Below are positions 38,601-45,685 of a stretch of 64,000 nt of DNA, piece by piece (the first letter of the stretch is position 1; each line of letters opens with the position of its first letter). The position numbers and the translations under genes are program-made. The DNA is taken from assembly GCA_018105865.1 (NCBI GenBank), contig CM030848.1:250501-314500 (forward strand). Direction: 5' to 3'. A model generated the notes under the pieces. The model ran no database searches. It saw only the letters and a program-made list of their open reading frames with translations, and was not told the DNA's origin. Source of the DNA: Metaphire vulgaris (Eukaryota; Annelida; Clitellata; Crassiclitellata; Megascolecidae).

Positions 38601-39978
38601 TATCCATAAGGACATTTGACTTGTTACCTAATTTTTTGCCTATATAGTTCTCAATAAACTAATGATTTTCCCCTTAAATTCCCCAGGTCTTTACATTGCC
38701 CACAGTGTTATAAAAATTGTCCTCATAATAGTACTAACTTGCACATATATCATAAATATAACACACACACGCACGCAGCAGGTGTCATCTAAGAACACAT
38801 GATGATAACTGTAAAGTCTTTACTTTAAAAGTGTTATCAACAGCTGTGAAAACTTGTGCACCAAAGAAAAATCCAATTCTGGAATTGTCACAAGTTCATA
38901 AACCAGACGTATGAGTGTGAGATGATCCGCCTTTGAAAACTTCAAACCAAACATTCGAATATACCTGTCACACAATCAAGCAAGAGGAACTTTTTAATTA
39001 GTGACAGTATTATCAATATGTTTAGATATATTTGTAAAGCTGTTGCTGTCAGCAAAACAGCAAAATATCACAGCCTGATTCCCATTTACACTTTCCTGTC
39101 CATTATGCTTGAAATACAAGGCCCCATTAATCATGATGTATTTTGCTTCATTAGTCAGCTAGGTTGTTGTGTAAAAAATAAATGTGTCATAAATCGTGAA
39201 ATGCAGGTACATGGAGCGACACATCTCAACCAGAGCAACACAAGACCTGAGCAGGATGGAAGCAAATTGTGAACCAGGCTGCCAACATCTATTCAAACAG
39301 CACCCATGGAGCATGATGATGATGATGACAACGATGACGTTGACGATACAACTTCATCTCTGGTGATAATGGTGACAAAGAAGAAAGATTAATGTAAACG
39401 CCAGATGAATGCTAGAAGTATGTTTTCAGGTCATTGCACGTGTGTACACCAGCACCTTGAAGAATCTGCGTACAAACTTTCACGAATTTAGCATGCATTT
39501 ATGATAAGTGCTGACATGTTTTATGGCTCAATTGGTAGAATCTCAGACAGTGCCAACTGTCAAATTGGGTTTGATTTCCGGGCACTCATACGTTCACCGG
39601 CGTAGAGTAGAGATTAATATGGTCTGCACGGCGTTCTGTGGTGAGAACTAGCTCATTATCAATGCGCTATATAAATTATTATTCATTATGAGTGTCGATC
39701 GTTCTTAAGGGCATCACTCACTTGGCCAGTTGGCCGCACCAGTGAACACCTCCGACCTTGATGTCTCTCAGCTGGACCACCCTGGCTAGGTGAGCCTTGA
39801 TGTCGGCCAGCTGGAAGACTGACTCAGCGTCCAGTTGATCGGCATATGGCAGCAGAGCGTTGTAGGGGATCTCCTTCTGGGGACGAAAGCCGAGCGTCGC
39901 TTCCCTCTCGTCCATCGTTCCGAACAGCGATATGCTCTCGACCGATCGGTCGTCTCTGACTGCGACCAAAACGTCCAT
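342..39978 (-). CDS. PSME4: Proteasome activator complex subunit 4 (PA200/Blm10 family), partial: C-terminus beyond left edge
   Basis: PA200 is a very large HEAT-repeat ring that caps the 20S proteasome without ATP and, in vertebrates, promotes turnover of acetylated histones. Reading the minus strand, 38 exons join in continuous phase into about 1518 codons that follow human PSME4 (1843 aa, from memory) almost end to end. Landmarks are [10 protein letters not shown] near the N-terminus, LIGLW in exon 6, LRPELVIPP in exon 11, [10 protein letters not shown] in exon 33 and LIRGSKHW in exon 35. The proteasome-docking tail and bromodomain-like region, encoded by later exons, lie left of position 1. 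The start chosen is the ATG at 39978; an internal ATG nearer the conserved block is possible. Oddities are a one-base frameshift in exon 11, two GC-AG introns and a possible extra exon in intron 3. The 5' end faces SAYSD1 across 2.4 kb. Identity is very secure; a few exon borders are less so. Confidence 0.96.
1146..1439. mobile_element. Old hAT-type miniature element abutting PSME4 exon 37
   Basis: The left end reads CAGTGTTTCCCAAGCTGTGG. The right end, reverse-complemented, reads CTCACGCTTTCCCAAAC, and both sides go on into GGGTCGC-type sequence. Flanks gtatagac (1138-1145) and aaatagac (1440-1447) match at six of eight bases, consistent with a worn 8-bp duplication. The right flank overlaps the intron side of the exon 37 donor. 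Confidence 0.6.
5282..5475 (+). mobile_element. tRNA-derived SINE
   Basis: The head resembles a tRNA promoter, with AGTGGAGTAGTGGC as the A-box side and GGGTTCAAATCTGG as the B box about 40 bp on. A unique body and an AATAATA-rich tail follow. Similar heads or bodies occur at 23015, 35500, 39520, 41985 (minus) and 49732. It lies in a PSME4 intron and does not fold as a real tRNA. Confidence 0.65.
7835..8160 (-). mobile_element. LINE 3' tail (reverse-transcriptase C-terminal remnant)
   Basis: Reading the minus strand, the decayed coding tail resembles [20 protein letters not shown] and ends in tandem GACCTGACCTGACC units. The same tail recurs at 19.74-20.38 kb, 21.59-21.72 kb (plus) and 56.44-56.76 kb (plus), so it is a repeated LINE family with 5'-truncated copies. 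Confidence 0.7.
8428..15128 (-). CDS. PSME4: PSME4 exons 20-28 (residues ~761-1033)
   Basis: Exons: 20, 14971-15128; 21, 14397-14492; 22, 13150-13208; 23, 12328-12390; 24, 11868-11923; 25, 11412-11510; 26, 10871-10933; 27, 9077-9172; 28, 8428-8556. Matching peptides are [44 protein letters not shown] and VRKVAQGAL. Exon 20 ends ATGACAAG before GCATGT, a second GC-AG donor, which is the only join that reproduces the human-like VMTREELLQ. Exon 26 has an in-frame nearer acceptor two codons in; the outer one keeps the length of the human protein. Exon 22 is poorly conserved (ends in a run of Asp codons). Confidence 0.92.
9727..9795. repeat. (GA)n-(CA)n microsatellite
   Basis: About 26 GA units run directly into about 8 CA units. 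It lies in a PSME4 intron and creates a spurious Arg-Glu open frame. Confidence 0.97.
9857..10491. mobile_element. hAT-type non-autonomous transposon with perfect 8-bp TSD
   Basis: Both ends share GGCTTCTATCCC as terminal inverted repeats (CAGGGGCTTC on the left, CAGCGGCTTC on the right when reverse-complemented). TTCACAAG occurs exactly at 9849-9856 and 10492-10499. No transposase frame survives. It hosts a second hAT-like insertion at 10032-10336. A second, inverted copy of the same composite is at about 53404-53837. Confidence 0.85.
10032..10336. mobile_element. hAT-like miniature element nested in the 9857-10491 element
   Basis: The ends are CAGTGGCATCATTT and, reverse-complemented, CAGTAGCGTCATTT. 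Flanks gacataat and gtcgtaat match at six of eight bases. The interior is a degenerate array of TTGCAAAAAATTGCC-like words. Similar interiors occur at about 20040-20110 and 53495-53694. Confidence 0.75.
11042..11233. mobile_element. MULE-like miniature inverted-repeat element containing telomere-like repeats
   Basis: Inverted arms of about 50 bp (left ACAACTCACCTACAGAC..., right mirror ...GTCTGCAGGCAAGTTGT) flank a short run of CCCTAA-like variants at about 11098-11145. The 11-bp word CCATTAATATC occurs at 11031-11041 and 11234-11244, a target duplication of the length typical of Mutator-like elements. Assignment to that superfamily is inference. Confidence 0.6.
13408..13478. repeat. (TAC)n microsatellite
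   Basis: About 24 uninterrupted TAC units, which explain the poly-Tyr open frame here. It lies in a PSME4 intron. Confidence 0.97.
13507..13762. mobile_element. hAT-type miniature element with perfect 8-bp TSD
   Basis: The element begins CAGGGTCGCC and ends GGCAGCCCTG. ATTGTCAT is repeated exactly at 13499-13506 and 13763-13770. The interior is G/C-rich at the ends with TTAGGG-like runs near 13566-13607. It sits between two trinucleotide microsatellites. Confidence 0.85.
13890..13971. repeat. (TCA)n microsatellite
   Basis: About 27 ATC/TCA units, the source of a poly-Ser open frame. It lies in a PSME4 intron. Confidence 0.97.
13985..14165 (-). mobile_element. LINE 3' coding tail
   Basis: The minus strand reads [20 protein letters not shown] followed by KERQLTI, a pattern typical of the C-terminal end of LINE reverse-transcriptase ORFs. 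It is 5'-truncated, with no RT core present. Confidence 0.7.
15490..22021 (-). CDS. PSME4: PSME4 exons 13-19 (residues ~507-760)
   Basis: Exons: 13, 21932-22021; 14, 20687-20751; 15, 19231-19384; 16, 17929-18027; 17, 17342-17411; 18, 16533-16600 (donor GTCTGC, weak consensus); 19, 15490-15705. Phases all agree. Diagnostic peptides are [49 protein letters not shown] and LTEYLPIR. The introns hold LINE tails (15.9-16.2 kb, 19.7-20.4 kb, 21.6 kb), a minisatellite at 18.35-18.52 kb and GACA and TAA microsatellites. Confidence 0.94.
15840..15906. repeat. (TTC)n-rich simple repeat
   Basis: An imperfect TTC/TCC tract, directly adjoining the 3' end of the LINE fragment at 15915-16234 and possibly its tail. 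Confidence 0.9.
15915..16234 (-). mobile_element. LINE 3' coding tail, second family
   Basis: The minus strand reads [20 protein letters not shown], then [20 protein letters not shown], a familiar LINE C-terminal block with two Arg/Gly-rich clusters. It is bounded 3' by the TTC repeat, lies in a PSME4 intron and is 5'-truncated. Confidence 0.75.
18346..18521. repeat. Minisatellite, ~16-bp unit
   Basis: Tandem copies of TCTACTGCTCACTCTG, about eleven units, with a few shortened by loss of TCTAC. Overlapping open frames across it are repeat artefacts. Confidence 0.95.
19709..19739. repeat. (TAA)n microsatellite
   Basis: A short ATA/ATT-type run directly at the 3' end of the LINE tail that follows, perhaps its terminal repeat. 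Confidence 0.85.
19740..20380 (-). mobile_element. LINE 3' tail interrupted by a hAT-like fragment
   Basis: On the minus strand, 20254-20110 reads [20 protein letters not shown] and 19930-19755 reads [18 protein letters not shown]. The intervening part (about 19985-20125) contains AATTTGCAAAAAATTTC-type sequence and an end like AAAAGTGTGAAATGACC, the same as the hAT interior at 10.0-10.3 kb. This is one LINE copy carrying a later insertion. Confidence 0.7.
20858..20880. repeat. (GACA)n microsatellite
   Basis: About six GACA units in a PSME4 intron. Confidence 0.9.
21585..21717 (+). mobile_element. LINE 3' tail, short copy
   Basis: Plus-strand copy of the tail at 7835-8160 and 19740-20380, ending in tandem GACCTGACCTGACCTGAC. 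Only the last ~130 bp are present. Confidence 0.75.
22568..25793 (-). CDS. PSME4: PSME4 exons 7-12 (residues ~259-506), frameshift in exon 11
   Basis: Exons: 7, 25719-25793; 8, 25131-25256; 9, 24496-24585; 10, 23922-23980; 11, 23453-23660; 12, 22568-22754. Peptides include [34 protein letters not shown] and LETLTEPH, in the order seen in human PA200 around the central HEAT-repeat region. Exon 11 enters in the expected frame ([19 protein letters not shown]) but needs one base removed at the CC pair 23601-23602 to continue into DDDITRFV. Read literally it hits TGA three codons later. The rest of the gene is fully open, so a sequence error, recent lesion or allele is more likely than an old pseudogene. 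Confidence 0.93.
23015..23300 (+). mobile_element. tRNA-derived SINE
   Basis: The head GGGGCAGGAAGATGGCAGAA with A-box-like TGGCAGAAGTGG, B box GGGTTCAACTCC at about 23069 and closing AGAAGCCCC gives a recognisable tRNA-like fold region. A ~210-bp non-tRNA body follows. A diverged minus-strand copy of the head is at 41985-42117. Confidence 0.75.
24895..25010. mobile_element. pogo/Tigger-like terminal fragment
   Basis: Starts ACAGTAGAACTTTGTTATAA, closely matching the left end of the complete element at 46193-46610. No matching right end is seen. Confidence 0.5.
26276..29716. mobile_element. TTAA-flanked (piggyBac-type) element hosting another transposon
   Basis: TTAA occurs at 26272-26275 and 29717-29720, followed inward on both sides by CCCTTTCGCTGTGA (14 bp, perfect). 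TTAA targets with CCCTTT ends are typical of piggyBac relatives. Most of the 3.4 kb is the inverted-repeat element at 26762-29576, inserted inside; what remains is too short for a transposase. It lies in PSME4 intron 6. Confidence 0.75.
26762..29576 (-). mobile_element. DNA transposon with ~660-bp terminal inverted repeats and decayed coding centre
   Basis: Arms 26762-27419 and 28907-29576 are near-identical inverted copies starting GGGTCATTCC. The four bases GCCT flank both ends (26758-26761, 29577-29580). The 1.5-kb centre carries broken minus-strand frames: a Cys motif PGQKLCTSC near 28200, [14 protein letters not shown] near 28040 and [18 protein letters not shown] near 27800. These resemble a protein type I recall as repeated in cnidarian and other marine invertebrate genomes. 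Stops and frameshifts make it inactive. The superfamily is unresolved; a 4-bp duplication would fit Chapaev- or Sola1-like elements. Confidence 0.7.
29999..31820 (-). CDS. PSME4: PSME4 exons 4-6 (residues ~172-258)
   Basis: Exon 4 is 31776-31820, only 45 bp ([14 protein letters not shown]). Its donor reads GCAAGT, a GC-AG intron: a GT donor five bases downstream would put a stop in the next exon. Exon 5 is 30516-30665 ([20 protein letters not shown], matching a hallmark block of PA200). Exon 6 is 29999-30062 ([13 protein letters not shown]). Intron 4 (30666-31775) holds a LINE reverse-transcriptase fragment at about 30985-31235. Confidence 0.93.
30985..31235 (+). mobile_element. LINE reverse-transcriptase fragment
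   Basis: The plus strand reads [17 protein letters not shown] in a degraded context, the segment that follows the catalytic YxDD box in many LINE RTs. It lies in a PSME4 intron. Confidence 0.5.
33155..33984. mobile_element. Inverted-repeat DNA element with three internal tandem units
   Basis: The ends are TACCGTATTTTCGCACACAT and, reverse-complemented, TACCATATTTTCATGCATAT, each followed by AAGAC and CTTATAC words. Inside, a ~170-bp unit occurs three times (about 33326-33480, 33520-33670, 33720-33870). Each begins with CCTTCCAATTCAAGG, then a CT-rich tract, then GGCAGC/GACAT and a sequence ending AATAGA. No open frame was found. The superfamily is unknown to me. Confidence 0.65.
33547..33605. 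repeat. (CT)n microsatellite
   Basis: An uninterrupted CT run within the middle internal unit of the 33155-33984 element. Confidence 0.97.
34348..34534. mobile_element. hAT-type miniature element with perfect 8-bp TSD
   Basis: Ends CAGTGGTGGCTCC and, reverse-complemented, CATTGGCGGCTCC. CCCTTTGT is repeated exactly at 34340-34347 and 34535-34542. G/C-homopolymer-rich ends, no coding content. Confidence 0.85.
35497..35635 (+). mobile_element. tRNA-derived SINE (diverged)
   Basis: Head GGGGCAAAAGGAGGTGCAGC, then B-box-like GCGGGTTTTATTCTG and a body shared with the SINE at 5282 (GCTTACAATTCTTCACTCTG-type words). It ends in the TTA repeat. A second body fragment follows at about 35745-35815. 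Confidence 0.55.
35631..35682. repeat. (TTA)n microsatellite
   Basis: About 17 TTA units at the 3' side of a SINE, possibly grown from its tail. Confidence 0.95.
36781..36876 (-). CDS. Candidate extra cassette exon or alternative first exon of PSME4
   Basis: This open 96-bp stretch lies in PSME4 intron 3. On the minus strand it is bounded by CATTTTAG before and GTAAGT after. It takes phase 2 from exon 3 and returns phase 2 to exon 4, so inclusion adds 32 codons without breaking the frame. The peptide includes [19 protein letters not shown], strongly basic then IGDVDSR. An ATG at 36896 is in frame upstream (reads MAALHF...), so it could instead be an alternative first exon giving an N-terminally shortened protein. 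Human PSME4 has nothing at this place. Splice motifs and phase are what I see; use of the exon is inference. Confidence 0.42.
37424..37506. mobile_element. piggyBac-type miniature element
   Basis: TTAA at 37420-37423 and 37507-37510. Ends CCCTTTGGCCCC and, reverse-complemented, CCCTTTTGCCCTGGC. 83 bp, non-coding, in PSME4 intron 3. Confidence 0.75.
37897..39978 (-). CDS. PSME4: PSME4 exons 1-3 (N-terminus, residues ~1-171)
   Basis: Exon 1 is 39722-39978 (ATG at 39978, donor GTGAGT), exon 2 is 38824-38964 (donor GTAAAG) and exon 3 is 37897-38013 (donor GTAAGT). All three end in phase 2 and join cleanly. The peptide carries [27 protein letters not shown] and [20 protein letters not shown], matching the start of vertebrate PA200. 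The first ~35 residues before FRPQKEI are not conserved with my recollection of the human protein, so the true start may differ. Exon 3 ends at the point where human PSME4 continues with the segment encoded here by exon 4, so nothing is expected in the 6.1 kb between them. Confidence 0.93.
39520..39690 (+). mobile_element. tRNA-derived SINE
   Basis: GGCTCAATTGGTAGAATCTC serves as the A-box region and GGGTTTGATTTCCGG as the B box, followed by a body ending GCGCTATATAAATTATTATT. A related body is seen near 12120-12185. It lies directly 3' of PSME4 exon 1 on the minus strand. Confidence 0.65.
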
Positions 39979-40781
39979 TCTCTTTTTATATCCGATCACC
40001 AACTTCTACTGTATAACGATGACTTGTAAAATTAAAACATACAGCCCAACCATAGATTTATTATAATACACTGGATGCCATTTAACATGCAAAGTCAGCA
40101 AAGTTCTTGGAGCAATAATACACAGGAGAGAATATAAGCCTATACAGGCCTGCTTAACGGCTTGCCAACTATGGGCATTGGGCGGAGCTATCCGCCATAT
40201 GTTTTTACGCAAAACATAGGAAAAAGCCGAGATTGCGTTTTTAAAAAGCGCAGAAAAGCCCGGATTTGAAAACGGTCGAATTTCATATTCCAAAAATAGC
40301 GACGACCAATGAAAAAAGTCTCATGAATATTCATGTGCGTTTACAAATATGGCGTCCACAGCTGGCTTCAACATAAAGACTTATGCTGGACGCATGAGTT
40401 TGCATGGATGGTGTGTCAAGAAATGTTTACCCCGCTGAAATCTTGAAGACCCCATAATTCTTTAGCGCTATCATGTGAATTTAGCATCATTCGATGATAT
40501 CTAATTATGTAGACTTCTAAACACTGAACAACAATGAATGAAGAAACAAATATGTAATCTAATCGTCAATGTATATAGCGCTGCTTTAATTTAATTTATT
40601 TAATTAGCTATTTATACTGCGCCTAATCATTAATGTTAGCAAGCGCATTACAATTAATGTCAATTTTTATAAGCACAATTAAACAGATGTGTCTTCAACT
40701 GTTTATGAAAAGCGACGGGCGACTTTACGTTCCGTAGCGCATGGGGTCCAGCGTACGAGAAGCCTCGTTGCTCCATGACTG
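39979..40781. promoter_or_regulatory. PSME4 upstream region with promoter-like motifs
   Basis: This precedes the PSME4 start ATG on the minus strand. A CCAAT word on the plus strand (about 40304), an octamer-like ATTCAT/ATGAATATT cluster (about 40325) and a YY1-like AAATATGGCG (about 40346) fall within 400 bp of the start. No TATA box is evident. These motif matches are short; the transcription start cannot be placed from sequence. Confidence 0.35.
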
Positions 40782-41100
40782 CAGTGGCGTAACGTGGGGG
40801 GGGGGCGGTGGGGGCACTTTGTTGACTGCCCCCCGGGCCCCAAAGAGGGGTCTAAGCTAGGGTTAGGTTAGGGTTAACCCTAACTTCTTAACCCTAACCA
40901 TAGAAGTGAACGTGCTGACGACCCTTTTTTTTTGCTCGTTAGGGTAAAAAAGGAGGTGATGACTTTTTTTTTTGCTCGTCAGGGTAAAAAAGGAGGTGAT
41001 GACCTTTTTTTTTTTTGCTCGTCAGCCCGAAACTTTGAAACTTTGGGGCCCCCATGACAAAGATGCCCCCCGGGCCCCCAAAAGTCACGCTACGCCACTG
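40782..41100. mobile_element. hAT-type element with perfect 8-bp TSD between PSME4 and SAYSD1
   Basis: Ends CAGTGGCGTAACG and, reverse-complemented, CAGTGGCGTAGCGTGAC. CATGACTG is exactly repeated at 40774-40781 and 41101-41108. The interior has poly-G, a GGTTAGGG/CCCTAACC palindrome at about 40862-40905 and two tandem TTTGCTCGTCAGGGTAAAA units. Non-coding. Confidence 0.87.
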
Positions 41101-42397
41101 CATGACTGTATTGGCTCTAATGCATAGAAACGCCAGCCGATGACACGTCAAATCTGTTTTGTGCAATTTGTTGTGGATAGCTGTGTTCAGTGTTTATTCT
41201 AGGCCTTCTTAGGGGGAATCCCCCCAAGTTTGAAAATTCCCCCACATTTTTTTAGATGTTGGCTGGGGAATGGAAATTCCCCCCAAACGTGTGGAAACTT
41301 AAAACTTGTCCCCCCAAACATTTCAATATTAAAGTCTATGAGCCCAACAATGTGGACGCCATTTAACATGCGCTGCATTCGGAGGATCGTCGTAACTTCT
41401 ATAGCGCCTTGTTACTAATTATGCATTACTCTTATTACTTTCACATTGTAACTTTTAGCAAAAGTAAATGCTCCTTTCATATATCGCTTTGCTTATAATG
41501 GATGGTAGAGCACTACGCTGACCGTGTTAATGTTCGTGCTGGTGGGCACGCGAATGCCCAAGATAAAAAATCTCAGTTTCTTAGCATTGAACTTTGGTCA
41601 ACGGTCCTGAAGCATAATCTAAGCTCTACCAGAGAGGCTGTACAGCCTCCCTGGCTCTACTGAGTCTTCCAAATGAACCAGCAAAGCAAATTGTTGGCGA
41701 TGATGGTGTAGCAGTGTAAACTGTTTCTGTCGTGCCGCCATATGCCCTGAAGAATTCATATTCGAATGTATTCATCAGATTGTGATGTTGAAGGGAATAT
41801 GAAGATGTCAATGGTCATCATCGTAAAACGCCATTTTCTCATAGAATCTTGTTAAGATGATCCATCTCGATTTTTTCACTAACCGATTGTTCAAAAATTG
41901 AAGCAGAAATCTGGACGATTCCTGTGGTTGTCACTTTTGTATCACTCTCGTTGTTAGCGTAAAGGTTGTAAAAGCTTCTTAGAACTTAGCGTGATTTAAA
42001 GTGGTTTAGTAAGCATTACTGCTTGTGTAAAAGCCACTAGAGGCACTAACGGGGCTTGAACCCGCTCCGTCAGCCTGACGCTCCAGCACGTAACTCACTC
42101 TGCCATTTTCCGCCCCCAATCTTCAATCATCTATTATTCTATTTCTCATGATTTCATATTCTGCGAAGGAGCGAGTTATTTCAATCGAATTATCATATCG
42201 AATAATCGAACAAAGGATCCAGTTAATAGAAAACATTACTTTTTGTTAAAAGTTTCGCATAAAACAATGTTGAATATTTCTGTACATGAGAATCTCAATT
42301 ATGGACGATGACGTCATTTGAACGAGACTCATCGAATGCGTCGAAGGATTTTAATGGCGTTTGTTGATATTTGCTCACAATATTCAATTGATTGGGG
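41101..42397. other. Intergenic/5' region upstream of SAYSD1
   Basis: Holds a GGGGGAATCCCCCC-type repeat fragment (about 41200-41330) and a minus-strand SINE head at 41985-42117. The last 250 bp before the SAYSD1 ATG are plausible promoter and 5'UTR, with no clear TATA box. No coding exon was recognised. Confidence 0.5.
41985..42117 (-). mobile_element. tRNA-derived SINE, reverse orientation
   Basis: Read on the minus strand: GGGGCGGAAAATGGCAGAGT, then GGGTTCAAGCCCCG (B box) and a closing GTGCCTCTAGTGGC. It is a diverged relative of the SINE at 23015. Confidence 0.7.
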
Positions 42398-43719
42398 ATG
42401 TCGAAAATTGAGGAAAAATTGGCAAATTATCGGGCAAGAAGAGTTCAGGAAAACGTAGTTATTAAATGCAATCTCACTTTACATTTTGGAGGATTAGTCA
42501 AGTACACACACCACTTGAAATCAGGTTTTATGCAGTGCAATGTAAGCTAAACAACTACTATAGCGCCACACTTGATGAAATATGTTTGCGTGAATTAGGA
42601 CGTTATGATAACGAGTGTCCAGTCACATTACTGTACACGTGTCAAGAAACAATTGACCCAGACATATTGTCTATGGGGCTGTCCATTAATTACGTCAACA
42701 ATTTAGGGGGAGGGGTTTGAAATAGTTCGACAGTTGTTGACAGGGGGAGGGGGTCAAGAGAAGTTGACGTCAACAATTTCACTTTTTACAAATAATCAAA
42801 AATAGGAAATTTCACGGAATACTACTTATCACAATGGAAAAAAGCATGGCAAAAAGGTCTTCACCACCACATTTTTACACTCGATGAGCAAAGCAGTGAA
42901 AAAATGGTTATCACAGCAAAAAATAATAACCTTATTATTGGGACCTGTCATTGATCTGAGGGGGGTCAAAAGTTTTTGATGTAATTATGGGGGTAACTGA
43001 AAGTTGACAGTTGTTGACAAGGATGGAGGGGTCAAAATTTGCCCAAAAATTGTTGACATAATTAATTAATTAATGGACAGCACCTTATAAGATTTTGTTC
43101 ATAACTATTAAAATACATGCACTGTGAAAGAACATTTGACGCCCTGACATGGCTGTGATTGGACACAGAAATTAAGTGTTGCTAGACTATTTGCTCTCTG
43201 TCAGCACTATTCTGGTTTAAATTAGTAATTTTAGTAATTTCTTGTTTTCTTTAGAATGTCAGTGAGGCACCAAATGAAGTGACAAAAAGTGATTCATGCC
43301 CACAAAGGGAAGAACTTACTCTTGTTTCTAGTGCATCAACATGGCTAAAGAAATTTTATCAATATCTCAAGCACATCATATTTTTTGTGTGCAACTCCAC
43401 CAACTATTGCTATGAAATTCTTGCAAATACTAGACTTGCTCGGGCATTCAGCAGCTTCACTGAAGGACACAAAGTCATGGCAACATGTGTCAAATTAGCC
43501 ATCTGGTTATTGACATGGATGATTTTTATCATGCTTGAATTTGGAGCAATATTCTTTCTGGCATCTCTGCTAGTCTTCATTTTCATCAATACCACAACTC
43601 GCCCGAAACAGTCTAACGAGCCCAGTGCCTATTCAGTGTTCAACAGAAACTGTGAGCGAATTCTTGGCACTTTCACAGCAGAACAGTTTGAACAACAACT
43701 AAGAACTGGTTCATTGTGA
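42398..43719 (+). CDS. SAYSD1: SAYSvFN domain-containing protein 1
   Basis: SAYSD1 is a small ER-membrane protein that senses stalled, UFM1-modified ribosomes at the translocon. Two exons: 42398-42454 (MSKIEEKLANYRARR..., donor GTAGTT) and 43255-43719 (acceptor TTTAG), joined in phase 0 to 173 codons; the human protein is 183 aa. The signature SAYSVFN is at residues ~143-149, followed by a conserved tail CERILGTFTAEQFEQQLR. Residues ~98-130 form a hydrophobic hairpin (LAIWLLTWMIFIM and AIFFLASLLVFIFI). The short basic N-terminal helix matches the family. AATAAA at 43733-43738 lies 13 bp after the stop. The gene is head to head with PSME4 and tail to tail with MAD2L1BP. Its single intron is mostly a transposon. 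Confidence 0.95.
42675..43084. mobile_element. Inverted-repeat DNA element in the SAYSD1 intron
   Basis: The ends GGGGCTGTCCATTAATTACG and, reverse-complemented, GGTGCTGTCCATTAATTAAT both continue into GTCAACAATTT. Internal GTTGACAGGGGGAGG-like words repeat. No coding content; superfamily not assigned. Confidence 0.65.
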
Positions 43720-43732
43720 CCATATACTGTGA

Positions 43733-43738
43733 AATAAA
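43733..43738 (+). terminator. SAYSD1 polyadenylation signal
   Basis: Canonical AATAAA 13 bp after the SAYSD1 stop codon, followed by AT-rich sequence. Confidence 0.75.
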
Positions 43739-44351
43739 TGTGTAAATAATATATATTGATATAAGTGATTTGTTTCAAGCTTATTTGATATCCACCCAGA
43801 TTGCTTTCTTGTACAAGACTTTGGAAACCTGTGCATAAGAGAAAAATCTCTTTCAATATTCAGTAAAAGTAACCAATCTAATTATTTATTAACTATATTC
43901 CGTCAACAAGGATCTACGCTGTATTTAATAGTAAATAATAATAACATTAAAATCGTTATCTGTATGTCTGTTTTCATTGGTTGGCTGGTTTACTGATTGT
44001 TTGGCTGTGGGGTAGCAAACATCTGATTGGTCATTCTGGAATTGGAATTGGATTAGGTCATCGCTTATCAAACAGAGCGGCTTCGCGCGAGCGGGCGAGC
44101 CTTCGAGTTCTAGTAATAATAATTCTTGTTTTACTTGGGGTAGCAAACATCTGGCTAGGTCATTGTCCTTTTGCTTCTTCAAACAGAATTAGGTCAGAAA
44201 GTCCTTGTCAAGTTGCCGAGGTCACACCACCTGTAAGCCATTTAGGCAGCAGTGGTCGGGTCTACATATGTCCAGAGACATGGGAGTAGAGAAACAAAGA
44301 AACTGCGATTGGGTTTTCCATGAGCCATTCTGCTGAAGAAGTAGTGCATCG

Positions 44352-44825
44352 TAGTGTAGTTTCAGTTCTTGATTATTTTTTAGTTTCAGTTAGTTATTTG
44401 AATGATTCAGTTATAGTTTCAGTTCAAGTTCTTGTCATTTTTCTGTTTAAGTTATTTTAAGTTAATTGCCATTGAACACATTAGTGAAATTTCGATGTTT
44501 TTTCTTATAAAGCAATAGCTCTACTCTTTAATTTTAAACTGTCGTTGCATGGTGTTATCGCTACAACATTGCAAATATCATGCATCCCTAGTTAAACTGT
44601 GCAGATTACCCCTAATTTCGGAAGATCAAGAGCTTCAGTGTGTTCACTAGAAGATCTTTTCTTTGGGTGTTTGACTTCTTAAGTTTGTCATTTATTTCTC
44701 AGTTATTTTAACTATTCCAGTTCTTTATTTTCGAGTTCCAGTTCTTGGTATTTTTCAGTTAGTTAACTGATTGGTTATTTTTCAGTTAAATGACATTTCA
44801 GTTTCAGCTAACTGAAACCACACTG
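44352..44825. mobile_element. hAT-type element with perfect 8-bp TSD
   Basis: Ends TAGTGTAGTTTCAGTT and, reverse-complemented, CAGTGTGGTTTCAGTT. GTGCATCG is exactly repeated at 44344-44351 and 44826-44833. The interior is built of AGTTTCAGTT/AGTTATTT words near both ends. Non-coding. Confidence 0.82.
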
Positions 44826-44974
44826 GTGCATCGTAAAATATGATCTTCCAATGAAAAATTCTTCATATGGTTTTAGTTACTATCATAAGCTGTTCATGTT
44901 CATTAGCAGTTAAACTTGGAAATGCTGAATATTTTGGATTGAATTTATAAAGCATAGACAAAATAATTACTTAA

Positions 44975-45046
44975 CCCCTTAACCGGGGAATAAATCTGTA
45001 ACTCAATGTAAACTGGACGGCTCTGAGCCGTCGCCCGGTTAAGGGG
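44975..45046. mobile_element. piggyBac-type miniature element
   Basis: TTAA at 44971-44974 and 45047-45050 with perfect 13-bp ends CCCCTTAACCGGG. The centre holds a GACGGCTC/GAGCCGTC hairpin. 72 bp. Confidence 0.75.
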
Positions 45047-45425
45047 TTAAAATACAACCCTGAAATAATATGACATCGGCACAAGATCCATTTAATTCTG
45101 GTAAACTCATCAAATGACCTTCAACATATTTCCTCCAAGACAAAATACAAATTCAGTTATTTATTAATGTAAATAAATATGACAGAAGGATCCATCCATA
45201 TATTACATATGCACAAGTCATATTTTCAGTTTTCAGACCCCCTATTGCAAGCAGTACATTTTGTGGATCCCCTATGCATATGTACAAATTAGCTTGCCCA
45301 CTATTTGGTGCATCTATATACAGAGCCGTCAATCGATGGAGGAGTTTATTCCCAGTCAAACTCACACTTAATCACCAACAGCAGGCAGCCTGCTTGGCAT
45401 GGCTTTAATAATTAAAAATAACACT

Positions 45426-45429
<4 letters not shown>

Positions 45430-45482
<53 letters not shown>
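45430..45482. repeat. (AT)n-(GT)n microsatellite
   Basis: About 15 AT units followed by about 10 GT units, immediately left of the mariner-type element. Confidence 0.97.
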
Positions 45483-45485
45483 ATA

Positions 45486-45685
45486 CAGGGTGTCTCTGAA
45501 AAAAACACCCCAGCAGGAAAACTATGATTTCTTAAAAATTCACCTTACATGCAAATGAGATGAAAATAAGCAGAAAGGTGGGGAAATATATGTGCTGTAT
45601 GCGTGTGGCAATTTTGATAGAGATATATTTAGGAATTTTTAAGAAACTGTAGTTTTTCTGCTGGTTTTTTTCCAGAAACACCCTG
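45486..45685. mobile_element. mariner-type miniature element
   Basis: TA flanks (45484-45485, 45686-45687) and ~55-bp inverted repeats beginning CAGGGTGTCTCTG on the left and CAGGGTGTTTCTG on the right, extending to TTTCTTAAAAATTC on both arms. Non-coding. Confidence 0.8.

Noticed and set aside
39520..39595. Possible tRNA gene
   Set aside because: A and B boxes are present but the acceptor and anticodon stems do not pair; the body and tail match other SINE copies.
39979..40002. Upstream extension of the PSME4 frame to a TTG codon
   Set aside because: TTG is not an expected start for an animal nuclear gene; the first in-frame ATG is at 39978.
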